64,000 nucleotides of DNA, taken from assembly GCA_025084515.1 (NCBI GenBank), contig JAJAGP010001499.1, positions 1-64,000 on the forward strand, given 5' to 3'. This document shows, piece after piece, positions 33,301-48,300 of the stretch (positions are counted from its first letter, which is position 1; every line of letters starts with the position of its first letter). The DNA comes from Ancistrus triradiatus (Eukaryota; Chordata; Actinopteri; Siluriformes; Loricariidae). Position numbers and translations under genes: made by a program. The notes below the pieces were generated by a model. The model saw only the letters and a list, made by a program, of their open reading frames with translations, searched no databases and was not told where the DNA came from.

Positions 33301-36300
33301 CTTCAACTATGAGAGACAAAATGAGGAAAAAAAAATCCAGGAAATCACATTGTAGAATTTTTAAAGAATTTAATTGTAAATAATGGTGGGAAATAAGTAT
33401 TTGGTCACCCACAAACAAGTAAGATTTCTGGCTCTCACAGACCTGTAACTTCTTTTTTAAGAAGCTTTTCTGTCCTCCACTCGTTATCTGTATTAATGGC
33501 ACCTGTTTGACCTCGTTATCTGTATAAAAGACACCTGTCCACAGCCTCAAACAGTCAGACTCCAAACTCAACCATGGCCAAGACCAAAGAGCTGTTGAAG
33601 GACACCAGGAAGAAACTTGTAGACCTGCACCAGGCTGGGAAGAGTGAATCTACAATAAGGCAAGCAGGTTGGTGTGAATAAATCAACTGTGGGAGCAATT
33701 GTAAGAAAATGGACACCACTGATAATCTCCCTCGATCTGGAGCTCCACGCAAGATCTCATCCCGTGGGGTCGAAATGATCATGAGAACGGTGAGCAAAAA
33801 TCCCAGAGCTACTTATGTACTTATGATGAAAATTACAGACCTCTCACCTTTTAAGTAGGAGAACTTGCACAATCAGTGGCTGACTAAATACTTTTTCCCC
33901 CCCATTGTAATGCCTTATACAGTGTGGATTTTCTGGGGGTCTGGAACTGATTCATTCAATTTACATTATTCCTTATGGGAAAAATGTGCTCAGTACTCAA
34001 GCAAAGAACCATGGTACCACTGTATATACATTTTATGTAAGATAAGGAAGTTCATTTCATAAAATATTGAATGCTCTTAGATCCTAAGAAGTCTAATTCA
34101 AGTTCCCTAGTGAGCTCATTCCAGCATTTCCCATATGTTTAAACTCCTAGAGCTTGTCCTTTTTGTGTGACTATGCAAAGCTTACCATGTGTGTGAATGT
34201 GCTGGCAGCAGCGCTCCATGACACGGGGCACCTGTCTGTAGATGGGGTTCAGGCTCAATTTGGCCTGAGTGCGGCCCGCCGGCGTCTTCTTCATGTCCAG
34301 CTCGTTAGGATGAGAGAGCTGCAGTGCCTCCAGCAGTCTGGACTGACTCTCCACCAAGTCTGAGATGGAGTCCACAGACAGGCCTCCCTGGAAGAATGAG
34401 TAAGACAGGAAGACTTAGTTACTAAGCCTCTGGATCATTAATCAACAGGTTGTAGATTGCAAGCTGTCATGAGCCCATAACTGCTTGGACTGTTTGTAAG
34501 TCGCTCTGAAGAAGGGTTTCTGTTAATGCTGTAAATGTAAATGCTGTGAGCCAACTCATCCATCATAAACAGTACTGTGCAAAAGTCTTAGGCCACCATG
34601 CCACCATTAGATTTGTTAATAGTAATGGTATAATGACCATAAATAATTATGTCCCAGGCTCTTTATTAGAGTACATCCAGAACATGCAGGTTGCAAATCT
34701 GTACGCAGTGTTAAAAACCGGAAACTAGATTTGTCAACCTTATGGTACAAACAGAAAATACTGGAAGTTTGTATACAGCATTATAAAAATGAGAAAATCA
34801 GCTTCTAAAGGTTACAGTGTCAAGTATTTATGGTGACCTCCCCCTCTTACACTTGAGCAATAGCAGCTTCTGGCAACTTCATCGGGATGCCAAGTTGTCC
34901 CTTCTACAGTCTGAAGAAGCTTGATCAGGAATGGTCTTTTAGGAGGGGTAGCAGCCAAGAAACCACTTTTTAGAAGGGGAACAGGATGAAAAGACAGATA
35001 TGCTAAAACTCACAAAGATTGGAATGAAGATCAGGAAAGAATATCATGGAGTTTCACAAGTTTTTGTGTCCAATACATTACACGGGATATGGTCATTATA
35101 CCATTGCTAAATCAACAAATCTAATGGTGGCTCAAGACTTTTGCACAGTACTGTATAACAGTCCAGTTTTGGAGCAAAATGTCCAGTTACTTATGCTTTC
35201 TCTTGGTTACCCATCACACACGTATGTTCATCACATATAATTACAAATTACTTACACTAAAAAGTACAAATTATACAGATTTTGCTTGATTTAAATTGAT
35301 CTTCAATGTCCAAGTTAAATGTTTACATAGCTCATTTTACAATAGAGTATCACAGCATTGCCTCAAAGCAGCTTTACAACTATCTAGTCCCCCAGCCTTA
35401 GACAGTGGCAAGGAAAAACTCCTTAAATGTGATGAAACCTTGGGAGGACCAGAACTCAAAAAGGGTTGAACTCAACTCAACCACATTGGGCAGCCTAGAT
35501 GTTATATTTAAGAAATAAACTAAATTACCTAAACGATACATTTACATTAATAGTTTAAATACACAGTTAAATTTAAAAAAATTTAGTCCAGTAAACAGAG
35601 TCACTGTACGTCCTCGTGTCCTCCGGCAGGTAACACTTTCGGTGGCATGGCGCCCTCAGCCAGCAGGAGGAGGGGAGGGGGAGTTTGGGTCCTTTGATGT
35701 GGTCTGAGTGGAGGTACGAGGGCTTGACTTGAAACCGGATGAACAGCTCGGAATAAGGTCCTGTTTGCTTAGTAATTCAAAAATTCAAAAGTAGTTTTAC
35801 TTTCACTATAAACAAGTCTCAGTTAAAACAGTTTCTTTCTTTTGTCAGTGCAGGTTTTGTGATTGAGAAAATCACACATACAGCAGGTAAGATTTCTACT
35901 TATCCTGCCCATGCACAGCTTTAAAATGATTTTGCATTGTGAGAGTAGACAATACAGCTGCTTCACAAGGCTATGAGCAGGATTTTCACCAGTCTGAAAC
36001 AATGCTTTCCCATCATAAGTGGCTGCCTGAGTGAAAAGGCAATGGAAAACACATTAGCACGCAATTACCATGAATCCCTTTATAGTCACACAAAGGTCAT
36101 ACGGTGGAATGTAAACACGTCTTTAGAAGGGCTCCTCAGCTGTTGCATCAAGCCTCCACGAACTCATCACTTCTGCACAGTTTTCTTTCCTCCATCTCTA
36201 GTACACAGGGCTGACGTTCTGTAATTCATCTTACGAGAGAGGCAGATACAGATCTCGTGTGTTCAGGCTGGGCAGCAGCCACCCACTGAGACACAGTCTC

Positions 36301-39300
36301 CATTCCCACTGAGCTGTGGTCACAACAACATAACCTGAACTATTTTAACAACTCGACACACACCAGCCAGCTACCACCAGCTGTTCTCACTCTCTAACGC
36401 AGAGTTATACTTTTATATAATGGATTTTACAGAGCAAACATTTTTGATTACAGATTCTGTTTGGGTTTTTGAAGTTCTAATATCTAAAGTCTAATATATA
36501 ATAACTGTTAAGCTTTCTAAAACCCTTACAGCTTTACTGGCACTGAAGTTCTTGTTGTAGCTCTGCTAAAGTAACACATTATTAGTAATTACAAATGAAT
36601 CAAATTTAAATAATATGAATAGAACAACCTATATAACCTATAAACAACCTAATCGCTAAGATAGACTTGTACTAACGTAGTACTAATATAGACCTGTAAC
36701 TACTACACCAGAATTGTAATTCATAGTTATGGAATTATTTGATGCTGAGGAAAAAAAACTAATGGAATCATAAACAAATAATCTAAATAATGCTTATTTG
36801 CTCCTCCTTGGACTTCTATGATGACCTTCATTCATGAGGCAAGGACTTCACTGATGGAAAAAAACAATATTCTATATTAAACTTGAATAAGAGCTGACAG
36901 ATCAGCTTTGCATAATGGAGTTCAGTTACAAATTTCGAGATTCAGACTGTTTGCTGGCCATGTCTTTGAGCCGATCAGCCTTTCCTGAAGAAAAACTTGA
37001 ACTTTTGCTGTGTGTCTACATGCATTACGCTGAAATATGACTTCATCACCAAACATTTTCTATCACTGCAATGAGAAGTGTCCAAACTTTCAGTGGTCAC
37101 CTGTTCATTGATTGCCATCTCCCATAGTCCTTTTCCTGACATGCAACCCAATACAAATGAGTAGGGACATTTAAAAAAAATCAGGCTGTCATCTATATGT
37201 TTCATTAGAACCTCACCAGACTAATTTTCCAGGATCATTCCTTTGTTTACTGGTTTTCATTTGGTTTTTCTATATGGAAAGCACATTTTATTGTTCTCTC
37301 ACAAACATTTATTCATATTGCTGCCCATTTGTTTCCCATTTCCAAGTTTCTATCCTGACATTTTGACATCTTCCTTGGTCTACCTGTAAATATTTCTTTC
37401 ATACCCTTCCCATCAGGGAAGATTCAGAGCTTTAAGGGTTCTGAGCAGCCAGTGAGAACACCCCCACCCTGTTTGTTTTACTGGAAAACTGTACATTTTA
37501 ATATAATTGTCACTCCAACACTTGTGAAGGAACAACAGCTGACCTTTTGGGTAGGGGAAACACATCTGAGAAAACTTCCTTTCATGCTGAACATTTGAGC
37601 CACAAAGCCATCCCTTGGTTTCTTACTATTTGCTGTAATGTCTTAACAACTGCTGTATTTCAAGTGACAGCAGTCTAGTTGTTTTCTTTCAGACAGCTAC
37701 AGTGGGGCAAAAAAGTATTTAGTCAGCCACTGATTGTGCAAGTTCTCCTACTTAGAACGATGAGAGAGGTCTGTAATTTTCATCATAGGTACACTTCAAC
37801 TATGAGAGACAAAATGAGAAAAATAATCCAGGAAATCAAATCATTGTAGGATTTTTTGAGATTTTAATTGTAAATCATGGTGGAAAATAAGTATTTGGTC
37901 ACCCACAAACAAGCAAGATTTCTGGCTCTCACAGACCTGTAACATCTTCTTTAAGAAGCTCTTTCTGTCCTCCACTCGTTACCTGTATTAATGGCACCTG
38001 TTTTGACCTCCGTTTTATCTGTATAAAAAGACACCTGTCCCACAGCCTCAAACAGTCAGACTTCCAAACTCAACCATGGCCAAGACCAAAGAGCTGTCCC
38101 CGAAGGACACCAGGAAGAAGAAAACTTGTAGACCTGCAGCAGGCTGGGAAGAAGTGAATCTACAAAGGCAAGCAGGTGGTGTGAATAAATCAAACTAGCA
38201 ATTGTAAGAAAATGGAAGACATACAAGACCACTGATAATCTTCCTCGGTCTGGGGCTCCATGCAAGATCTCATCCCGTGGGGTCAAAATGATCATGGGAA
38301 CGGTGAGCAAAAATCCCAGAACTACACGGAGGGACCTGATGAATGACCTGCAGAGAGCTGGGACCAAAGTAACAAAGGCTACCATCAGTACCACACTACG
38401 CCAAGAGGGACTCAGATCCTGCAGTGCCAGGCGTGCCCCCCTGCTTAAGCCAGTACATGTCCAGGCCTGTCTGAAGTTTGCCAGAGAGCATATGGATGAT
38501 CCAGAAGAGGATTGGGAGAATATCATGTGGTCAGATGAAACCAAAATAGAACTTTTTGGTAAAAACTCAACTCGTCTTGTTTGGAGGAAGAAGAATGCTG
38601 ATTTTTTTTTCTCATTTTGTCTCTTATAGTTGAAGTGTACCTATAATGAAAATTACAGACCTCTCTCATCTTAGGAGAACTTGCGCAATCAGTGGCTGAC
38701 TAAATACTTTTTTTGCCCCACTGTAAATCCAGCAACTAAATTAAAGTAAAACAAACAGATATTCTGCTATTTGTTTTAAAAAAACAAATTACAAGGTGAT
38801 TCCATAATTTATCTTGAACATTGAGTGATTCCATATTTTTCCGCTACTTGATCTGGAAAAAAACATGCTGTTATTTAAAATAATTTAATTTAATTTGAGG
38901 TATTTTTCACAAAGCCAGGCTGTTTAGCTATGAAACAAACTGTGTCATTTCAGAACTTTGTTTATTTCCTAGAAAGTTATTTTAAAATGACTGGCTGAAC
39001 ATCCTCTAAGTGTGGTGATTACATCATCTTTTATATGTCATTTTCACTGTAAAATTAGTAGCCGCAAAAATAAACAGTAGTGACTAATTGTAACCATGAA
39101 AATAAACAACGGAAACTGCCTTCACTTTTTCTCCAGAAATATTTGACTCTAAGGAAAACAGAGAAGCCCTCTATTTACAAAGAATCACTAACTGGCTAGC
39201 TAGTAAATACAGCTTTGTGCTAAGCTACGAACAATGCTCCTGAGAAATAGAACAACAAAATAACCTTCTATAGCAAACATCTAAGGTAGTGTAACCCTCA

Positions 39301-42300
39301 GGTAACCATTATGTAACTGTGAAAAAACATGAGGTTAGAATTAAGTGTCATCCAGTGAAAATTTCAGTACTCTGTTTCAACCAAAACAATGAAACCTGAT
39401 AGACCATATGAAGCAGGTCTCAACATAACAATTCAACTACAGCTTGCTTGGATGAGGGTTTGTTTGACTCAAAAATATGACTACTTCTCTTGGTAGTGTT
39501 TAGTCCGCTTGTCTTGCACCACTAAACAAACAGCACATCCTAGCACGTTTTTTTAGACCATGGTATGATGGCCAACCAGCTTTACCAGCATGAGAGGCGT
39601 CTAAACCAGCACCAGACCAGCACTAACCATCCAATATGGAAATGTAAATTGCATGGCCTTGATGACATCCAAAACTTGTGCAAGCAAATCTGTCTTTGTT
39701 CAGAAGACAAAAAACCCCTGCTACCAGGGGATGTCATACTTTGTATGCTTCTAATTTACAAAATTAGCTAAAATATGTCATATTTGTCATGTCATTCAAT
39801 TGAACTTTGTTTTTGTTCACTAAAGAAAAACATGCCTTGCATAACTCCAGTCTAGATTGGAAACTTAAATTTAATCACTGCCACAACTGAGGTTCTGCTG
39901 AACGAGAAGGTCTTTAGTTTGCTATCATGTTACAAACATATTATATAAGTATTGCAAGACAGAGATTGATTCGTTCCACATGGCGGCTCTATGTAAACCG
40001 AGACTACGCTATCTTTAAACATTCCTTTAATCAAATCTCCATATTACGATGCTCTATTTTGTGCGTTGTATTATTTCTGGAGCTGTACATCTGCGTTGTG
40101 TGTGTGTTTTTGCAGTTGCCTTTTGTAGCTACACGGTGGTTCTAGTTTGCTTCAGCTTCCTGTTTCCATTGATTTGACCTTGAAGGTTCACCGCCGCATT
40201 AAATAATCAGGTTTAAGACTGAATACAGCAAACACCAATAAACTGTCCTAGCAGCTTAACCCCTGCACATCTAGCAGACACAATGCTACACAAACAATCG
40301 CACATGAACACACACACACACACAGACACTAATCTCAAATAAACAATACCCCGGACAACAGCACTAGGCCTACTCTGGTGACTTTAGGGTGCTATTGACA
40401 TTTGCTGTGTTTATGTCTGCAGTCTCTTGTTTGTCTTTTACTTTCTTGCTTCACATTAGTGTTTTAAAGGAGGGCAAATGAAATGTCACAAACCCTTACC
40501 CTATATGCGAAAATCTGTATAAAACTCACTTCCTCTCTGTGGTTCAGGCCTTATTTTCAAGTCCTTTGGTTTGTTTGTCTAATTTTTTTCAGGACGACTG
40601 CTTGGAATAGTTCAGGTTTCCTGACGCGACCCAGCTGTCAAACGGTAAATACTAGGGTAATGTTTGCAACATTGAGACAGCTTCTGTCTAAAATGTTTAG
40701 TTTCCCTAAACTATTTTTATCCCTCATAGCACTCACATATAAATGGTATTCTGTCAGCGGTCAAGCCAATTCTTAAGCCAAATTAATCCCGTAGGCTACT
40801 CTTAATGTCCTGATACAGCCATTTTCTGTGTTACTACCTGTCTGACTCTAATTCTCATCCAATTAAGAAAGATTTATGAGACAAATCAAGGCTGCTGGAC
40901 CAGTTATTCTACACAAACCTATGTTGTTCTTTAAGAAGGATCTATGGCTCATTTAACTTTGACTCATTTCCGTAATGTAATGTAATCAGTTAGGAAGTCC
41001 TACCTGAAATGACTCATTCTGCTGAACCAGGCTTATAAACTGTATATCTGAACTAAACAAAGCTCCAGCACCTGTGCCTAACCATAAGTCATATAGGACT
41101 GAATCCAAAATGTCACTCTATTCACTATAGTGCACCATAAACCCCTTTGAATAATGACATTTACACCCTCTACAGTGCACTACGTATCCGTATCAGAATC
41201 AGTGCAAGAAGTGCAAGAAATTTGTCTTGGTGCATGTGTCAACATAGAGGTAAATCAAATCTAAACATAGAAAATAAATCTAAAATAAATAAATAAAAGG
41301 AAAAGAAAAAGAAAAATGAAAAAGAAAAGAAAGCAATGACTATAGATGAAACAGGATGCCACTTCAGCTTATCCATAGAGCTACATAAATATCTTAGAAC
41401 AACATAAAGCATGTGTATGTCTTTTTAATTTTGGGTGGCAGCAAAGTTCACACTAAAAGGACAGACAAAACAGATTGTAAGCTTAACTTAATTGCCGTCG
41501 GCTCCAGCTTGGCAGTCTAGTACCCAGCAGACAAAGTACTTTAAAAGCTTGGAGTACGACAGAGAACATATCAGAGGCTATGGCTTCCACCTCAATATTG
41601 TTTGGACAAGCTCCGGGATCTCATAATTTACAAATTAAGCACTGTCTGGCTCCTATATAGCAGACTGTCTTAACATAAGACAACTATTGTCTGGAGCACA
41701 GAGTGGTCATACTGGAGTGTATAGAGCTGGAGAAGTTATGAAAGGGATAAATGAATGTATGCATTATTTTGCTATGGATTGGGGGGACCTTGCTGTATGT
41801 TTTCTGTATTGCAAATTAGTGCTGGAGCACTAATTACGATAAGCGCCATTTAGCGCCATCCGGTCAGTGTATATTTGTTTGAGGTCTTAACAATTAGAAC
41901 AAATTATTATAGGAAATAAAAATCTGTTTTAACTCCAGACATTGTGTCTGTAAACAGCTGGCCAAATTAAAAAAAGGTTTAATGTATATTTGAACTGCCA
42001 TAAATATTATTTATGTCATACTTTGACGTTTGGTTTACATATTTTGTAATAGGGCTGCAACTAACGATTATTTTAATAATCGATTAATCGGACGATTATT
42101 TTTTTCGATTAATCGATGAATCGGATTTAAAAAAAAACAAAAAAACACTTTCCATGTCTTTATTTAGAAATATAACATTAAATAACAGAGCAAATAAGTG
42201 CTTACAATAAATGAATAATAATTCAATTATTCAGTAATAAATTATTCAGTTACAGCTGGCACTATTTTGGCTACGTCCGCTATTGCACAAAATCGCCTCA

Positions 42301-45300
42301 TGTAAACAAAAGAGATAACGGCACACAAAGTGACGTTACAAGCAAGAAAGTGACGTTCTGAAAATCTTCACCCTGGAAGGAGTTTTGCAAAAAAAAGTCT
42401 GTTTTCGTGTGGACGAACAGTCAAAACGCATAGAAAAAGCTACGTTTTTAAAAATACCCGTGTTCGTGGACAGGGCCATAGTCTCTAAAAAGAGAGCCAG
42501 CTTTAGCCTGGAGTATGCTGACATGATAACATTTTTGGATTGCAATGCAAAGTTCCTAAAGACAGGGAGTGAATGAGTTTGTATGAAGTGTTTGCATCAG
42601 AGATGCACTTATTTTTCTTTATTATTTAATTTGATATTTTAATTTATTAATGAATTTATTATTAATAGTAGCATAAAAAGATGATGTGCCCATGGTAATG
42701 TCCGGTCAATGACCATTTCGATGAATGGCCTGTCCTAAATGGGACACACCTGTAATCAAGACAATCAGTCTTGAAGGCATGGCACTATTACTAAAATGGA
42801 AGAAAGTACTTTCTCATCCTCTCACCCGTCTGTGGCTGCGAGAGCTGTTGTCCAGGAAGGTTGGTGAGAGCGGTTTGCTGTGCAGCTCCAGTACTGACGA
42901 CGATGTAGCTCCAGGGCACGAGGCCGTGCTGGACATCAGCGGGTTTCCATTCTGCTGCCGTTGCTGTGCTCGGAAGCGCATGACGCTGGCCTCGAGCTCC
43001 AGACAATCTCTGCGACTCTCTTTCAGAGCATCCTGACGCTGCTTATGGGCCCGGTCGTTAGCGATCACCATTGACAGAGGAATCCCAAACGCTTTGGGGG
43101 CTGTTTCTAAAGCCAGGAAAGCAAAGAGGGAAATGTCACAGTATGATTTTAGATTCTGTTCTGGTTCTGTTCAGGTTTATTTATGTGTTTAAGTCTTGTT
43201 TTTGTGCATTACTGTTGATATTATTTTAGTGGAAACGCTCTGGATGTAGCTAATGAGCTGAACAACAGAATTTAAACCAATCTTAAATTTTACATTATTA
43301 CATAAATTTTACAGGGTTACGGGAGAGCAAGCAACTAAAGGATTAAGCAGATAAGAAAGTGAATAAATGAATCATGAATGAGATTAAATTTCAATTAAAA
43401 CATTGTGTGCTATGACATCATGTGCTAGAGAGCCACATCATCCTGCACAGCACTCCCTTGACCCTTTTCTGCCCTGTAATTTATAGATCAAAGTTAGCTT
43501 TTTCCACATGTATTAGCATTGGCTGTTCGCTTGTTTGTTTACCACGTGTCTCTTTGTTAGCTTAGCACCCTGGCCTGTCTTTTCTCATAGTTAGGCTTTG
43601 TCTTTCTATGTTCACCTTAGGGGTGGGTATTGGAAAGGACTACGTATCACAATACATGGGTCACGATACGATTATATCACGATACATTGCGATACGATGC
43701 ATATTGCGATATTGCATTTGATATTGAACTATTACATTAGAAAAAATATCGCCTTTGGCTTCCAATTATGCAGTCTGGCCAATATATACACAATTTTTCT
43801 ACAGTTATAACTCATTTTTCCTATGCAGAGTGACCCCTGTTTCTGGAGCCACAGCAACTGATAAGATAGGAACAGAAAGTTGAAGTAGTGTATACAAAAA
43901 GAGTATTAGAAGGTTCACAGCTTTTACAAGAGCACATATAAAAATACAAAGCAATTCAATGGGAATGTGATACAGTGAATAACAGAGAATGACTTGGATG
44001 ACCGCGGGAGGCAGGTTACAAAAAGTTAAAGTAATGCCAGAGACAAGAGCAGAGAGACACCAGCTGTCTTATTAAGTCTGCTGTCTTCATTCTGGTGGAG
44101 TTTATCTCCCCTGTATTCTTTCTAAACAGGAAAGAGTGTTGTCCTTATCGGTCTCTGTGCCCAAAGATATCGTCTTGGATGTCTGTAGTTCATTTCATTT
44201 AACTCACAAACTCCTAAATGAGAACAACAACAGACATGGTGCCCACATTCTATGTCTCCTTGCATGCCCTCAAAGATGGCATTAAATATATTTGTCCCGA
44301 CCCACAGCCTACAGTACAGGAGCCCCAGGCTGGTGCCATAATGCTGGAGTGACAGGACATGACAGATTTCAATAAAGCTAAGTGTTCTAAGTGTTCAAAT
44401 TAAGCAATAATACACACGAGGTCGTGCTTTAATGTGAGATATTGGCACGGCTGTGATGGGGTCGTAGATCAGAACCCCCGTGCTAATATCTTATGTTAAA
44501 GCAGGACCTCGAGTGCATTACTGCGATTATACCACAGTTCCGTTATCTACATTTATTGTTAGATTTTAAGATGAAGAGGACTGAAGAACTGATTTGTTTA
44601 TCAGCCTTCCTGAGGTAAAATGGCTCCATTCGATCGTTCCCCCGCGGCTAAGCCCTTCAGTCATTAAAGAGGAACAGAATGACCAATAACTTTATTATAC
44701 AGACAATAAACACAAATATATCGATTGGTAAGTTTAAATTTATTAAAAAGAGAGTTTATTTACATTCAGCAGATAAAATGGGTGGGGTTTATAAGGCAGG
44801 CTGTTACTAAGATCCACTATTCTACCGACTGAAGCAGATCGGAGTGAGATCCCAGTGTTCTAACCAAAGTCTAGGATCCTGTTTGATTAGTGATTATAAA
44901 TCTGTATGATGAAGCTCTTAATGTGAATCTGATCAGTCAGAAATGTAAGGGCAGAGCTACAGAGCATCAGCAGCTTCTCTGGGTTAGAGCTGGACTTACA
45001 GATAACAAACCTGTCAGAGGAACGAAGCTCCGATCAGCCGCCGATGGGGTTTAATGAAAGCCGAGTTTAACTCCAGCAAACGACGTCTTTGTGAGGGATG
45101 AAGCTGGTTCAGTATTTTTGTTGGTGGGACTAAAGCTGATCTTCAGTCGAGCTGTGGATCCATTAAGAGCCGGACGTTTGATTTAAAGGACTGACTTTGT
45201 TTGGCTTTTCCAGAGCTTCCAAATCCTAAAGGTGATAAACCTTTGGCTCAGGTTGGTTATTAATAGCTTCATCTTACAAACTTAAATCGTTTTCAAAACC

Positions 45301-48300
45301 AATAGTTTTTATAACTAATTATAGCTTCATTTCGGCAGGGTTTTACTCATTATAACTTGGCTGCTTTTTAGGGCGGGTACTGTTGCTAGGTTACAGGTGT
45401 ATACACCTTGATTTCTTAATCAAAGAAAACCACACGGAATAAATATAAAATGTAGTGTTTATGTAATCTCTAATATTTCATACACCTGTTTGCAGGTAAT
45501 ATTCAGTTACCGGAAACCTGTAACTAGGGATGGGAATCGAGAACCTGTTCCAGTTGAGGACCAGTTCCAAACTGTCTCATCCCTCAGAATCGATTGCATT
45601 TCTTAACGCTGGAATGAGTTCTGACAGCAAAAGCTGAGGTGTCACAATGTCAAACTCTGTGTGTACGCTGCTGGAACCTTGCAACAAGGAGTCATGACGG
45701 AGAGAAAAAAAGATGACAACTGTGTTACTTATAATGTCTGTAACATGGTCATAACAAGTGAGGGTGGAAGCACCATCAATATGTCAAATGTAGGATTAAA
45801 TTCAAAGAATGCCCCATATTTGACACTATGCACAAGCACTTCTGCTTCCCAGTTAAAGGTAAATATCCTGTTATAATAAGGTTATTGACACCCAGGCAGC
45901 TTAGCTGGAGTTTTCAATGATTAAGAACATCCAAATGAAGATGAATGCTGTACAAATATTCTTTCATTTCATCCCATTTAGATGGTGACACACAGACTGT
46001 TGGCACAGATGGCTCTAAGGCTCATTTGTTTGAACGTGTTCAAATGTTATTAGGGAGACTACACTGTGTTCAGTCATAATAAAATAGCTATGTTGACGCC
46101 CATTTTTTTCCTCACCAGAAAATGGGTCAGGAACCAATAAGGTTTTTATACGTTTTTTTTTTTTTTATATTTACTAAAGGTTAATTAAAAATTTCCAAAA
46201 AATGTTTAAAAATATCCCAAATCAACCCAAATTATTCCACTGTGTGATGGTCCATCCCAGATGCCTCAGAATCCAGAGAAGTCAATGCCAGTTCTGGACA
46301 TAAGGCTTAATTTTTGCACAGCAACGTTTTAAGTGGCATTTGTGAATGTACTTTTGTATTGTATTGCTTGTCCATGTGGTTCATCAGCTATTGATGAACG
46401 ATGGTTCTTGATGCAGTGCAGGAAAGGATGTTTATTAACAAATTAAATGAAGTTGTCAAAGTAAATGTAAGGACCACTGCGTTATTTTATTTCCATTTTC
46501 CATACCGTCCCAACTTTTTCTGATTTGGAGTTGTATCATGTTACTACATACCTCTGTTTTCTGATTATACCCTGACAGACTGGGAACTGCAAGATCATCA
46601 CCACACAAATGTCCATGATTTCATTTCTAAGTCTACATTACAAAATAAATTATATTACTTTTAATTTTCGATATCCTGCATTATTACACCATAGAGTATT
46701 ACTGAAACTGACAGAGAGGAAGAGAGAAAGTAAACGGTGTTACTTGACCACAAAGATAAACCCAAAACCAACAGAAGACCAAACTCAGGTTCCAGATTTG
46801 GCCTGACAACACATGTTGCCTTTAGTGCTAGGCACACCTCATGGAAATAACAAGTTTTGATGGAGTCCTGCGTCAGCGTTTAACTGTGTGTCCCTCCCAG
46901 ACTGCAGGTAAGCCTCTTAAACGAAAATTCAGCACGCTTTAATCCTGGAGTCTCAAAACGTATCCAAACAAAAAGTGTACAGCACGTGTTACTGAATGTT
47001 AAGGGTATGTCTTACTGGATTAATTTTGCATTTATAGTTGAAAACTGATTCAAATTCAGTACAGGTATGTATTTATTGCATTGAATTTATGAGTTTTTAG
47101 CTACAAACATCTGCACTGCTGTGCAAGTCTGCATGACACAGTGGTGGGTTTAGATCAGTTAGTCTACACTCGGGTCACATTAAAACACCAGTTATGGGTG
47201 TCATATCATTCTTCCTTCTTTCCTTCATGCTTATTCCTTTATCTCTTTTGCTCTGTGTTTATCTAAGGTGATGTCAAGAGTCGCTGGCTCTGAGGTAGGT
47301 CAGGCTACTCTGCCATTAATCTTAAAGAACAGAGGATTAACTTCTCTCTAAAGACACTCTGTAACTCCTCCTCCACCCAAGTCTTTCTGTTCCTCCATCC
47401 AGGCTTACCCCAGCCCCTCATCCTCCAGCATTGGGCCTGGAAGCACGTGCTGGTCACGATGCCAGCTTGAGGTGGTCAAAGCAGGTTCAAATAATGCTGG
47501 AGACATCAGCACAGAGAGCCTGGCTGATTCAGGTGATTTTAAGAAGAAACTGAAAGTCCTAATCCTAGATTAACACTGCGAAAGGGTGTTAGTATAGTAT
47601 TTTAAAAAGCCTAAATTAATTAAAATATGTATCTTCAGTACTCCCTGGCCATATATTTTAAGAGTCTCCTGACTAGAGTAACTTCCATTTAGCATTAATC
47701 CATCTAGTAGTAACTAAGTAGTCACTTTTTCTCATTATGATTAACTAAACTTTCAAAAGCTTTACCTGTACTCAGGAAATAACAGGATTGTAATCCAGCC
47801 CCAATACAAAACCTGCTTTCTCATATATAGACTATTCTACCAAACTGGTTCAAAGTCCAAAGCTGTAAACATTTTGAATTTGTATGGATGGAGGTTTCCT
47901 AAATGTTTTGTTCACATGTACAGTACTGTGCAAAATTCTTAGGCCACCATTAGATTTGATGTTTTAGCAATGGTATAATGACCATATATTCCGTATTGTC
48001 AAACTTGGATTCATCACTCCATAATCCTCTTTTCCACTGATCTTCATTCCAGTCTTTATGAGCTTTAGCATATCTTACCCTTTTCACCCTGTTCCCCTTC
48101 TGAAAAAGTGGTTTCTTGGCTGCTACACTTCCAAAAAGACCAATCCTGATTAAGCCTTTTTAGACTATAAAAGGGTAAATATTTGCCTTTGTAGCCTACA
48201 GAAGCTGGGTTTTTTTTTTCGTTTTTAAATACTTCATACACATTCCTGTATTTTCTGGTAGTATTCTAATAAAGACCCAGGGAAATAATTATATATGGTC

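Noticed and set aside
36975..37205. A 76-codon minus-strand frame inside the largest RhoGAP intron as an extra exon
   Set aside because: No family similarity, and the phases and protein alignment between exons D and E leave no room for a missing constitutive exon.
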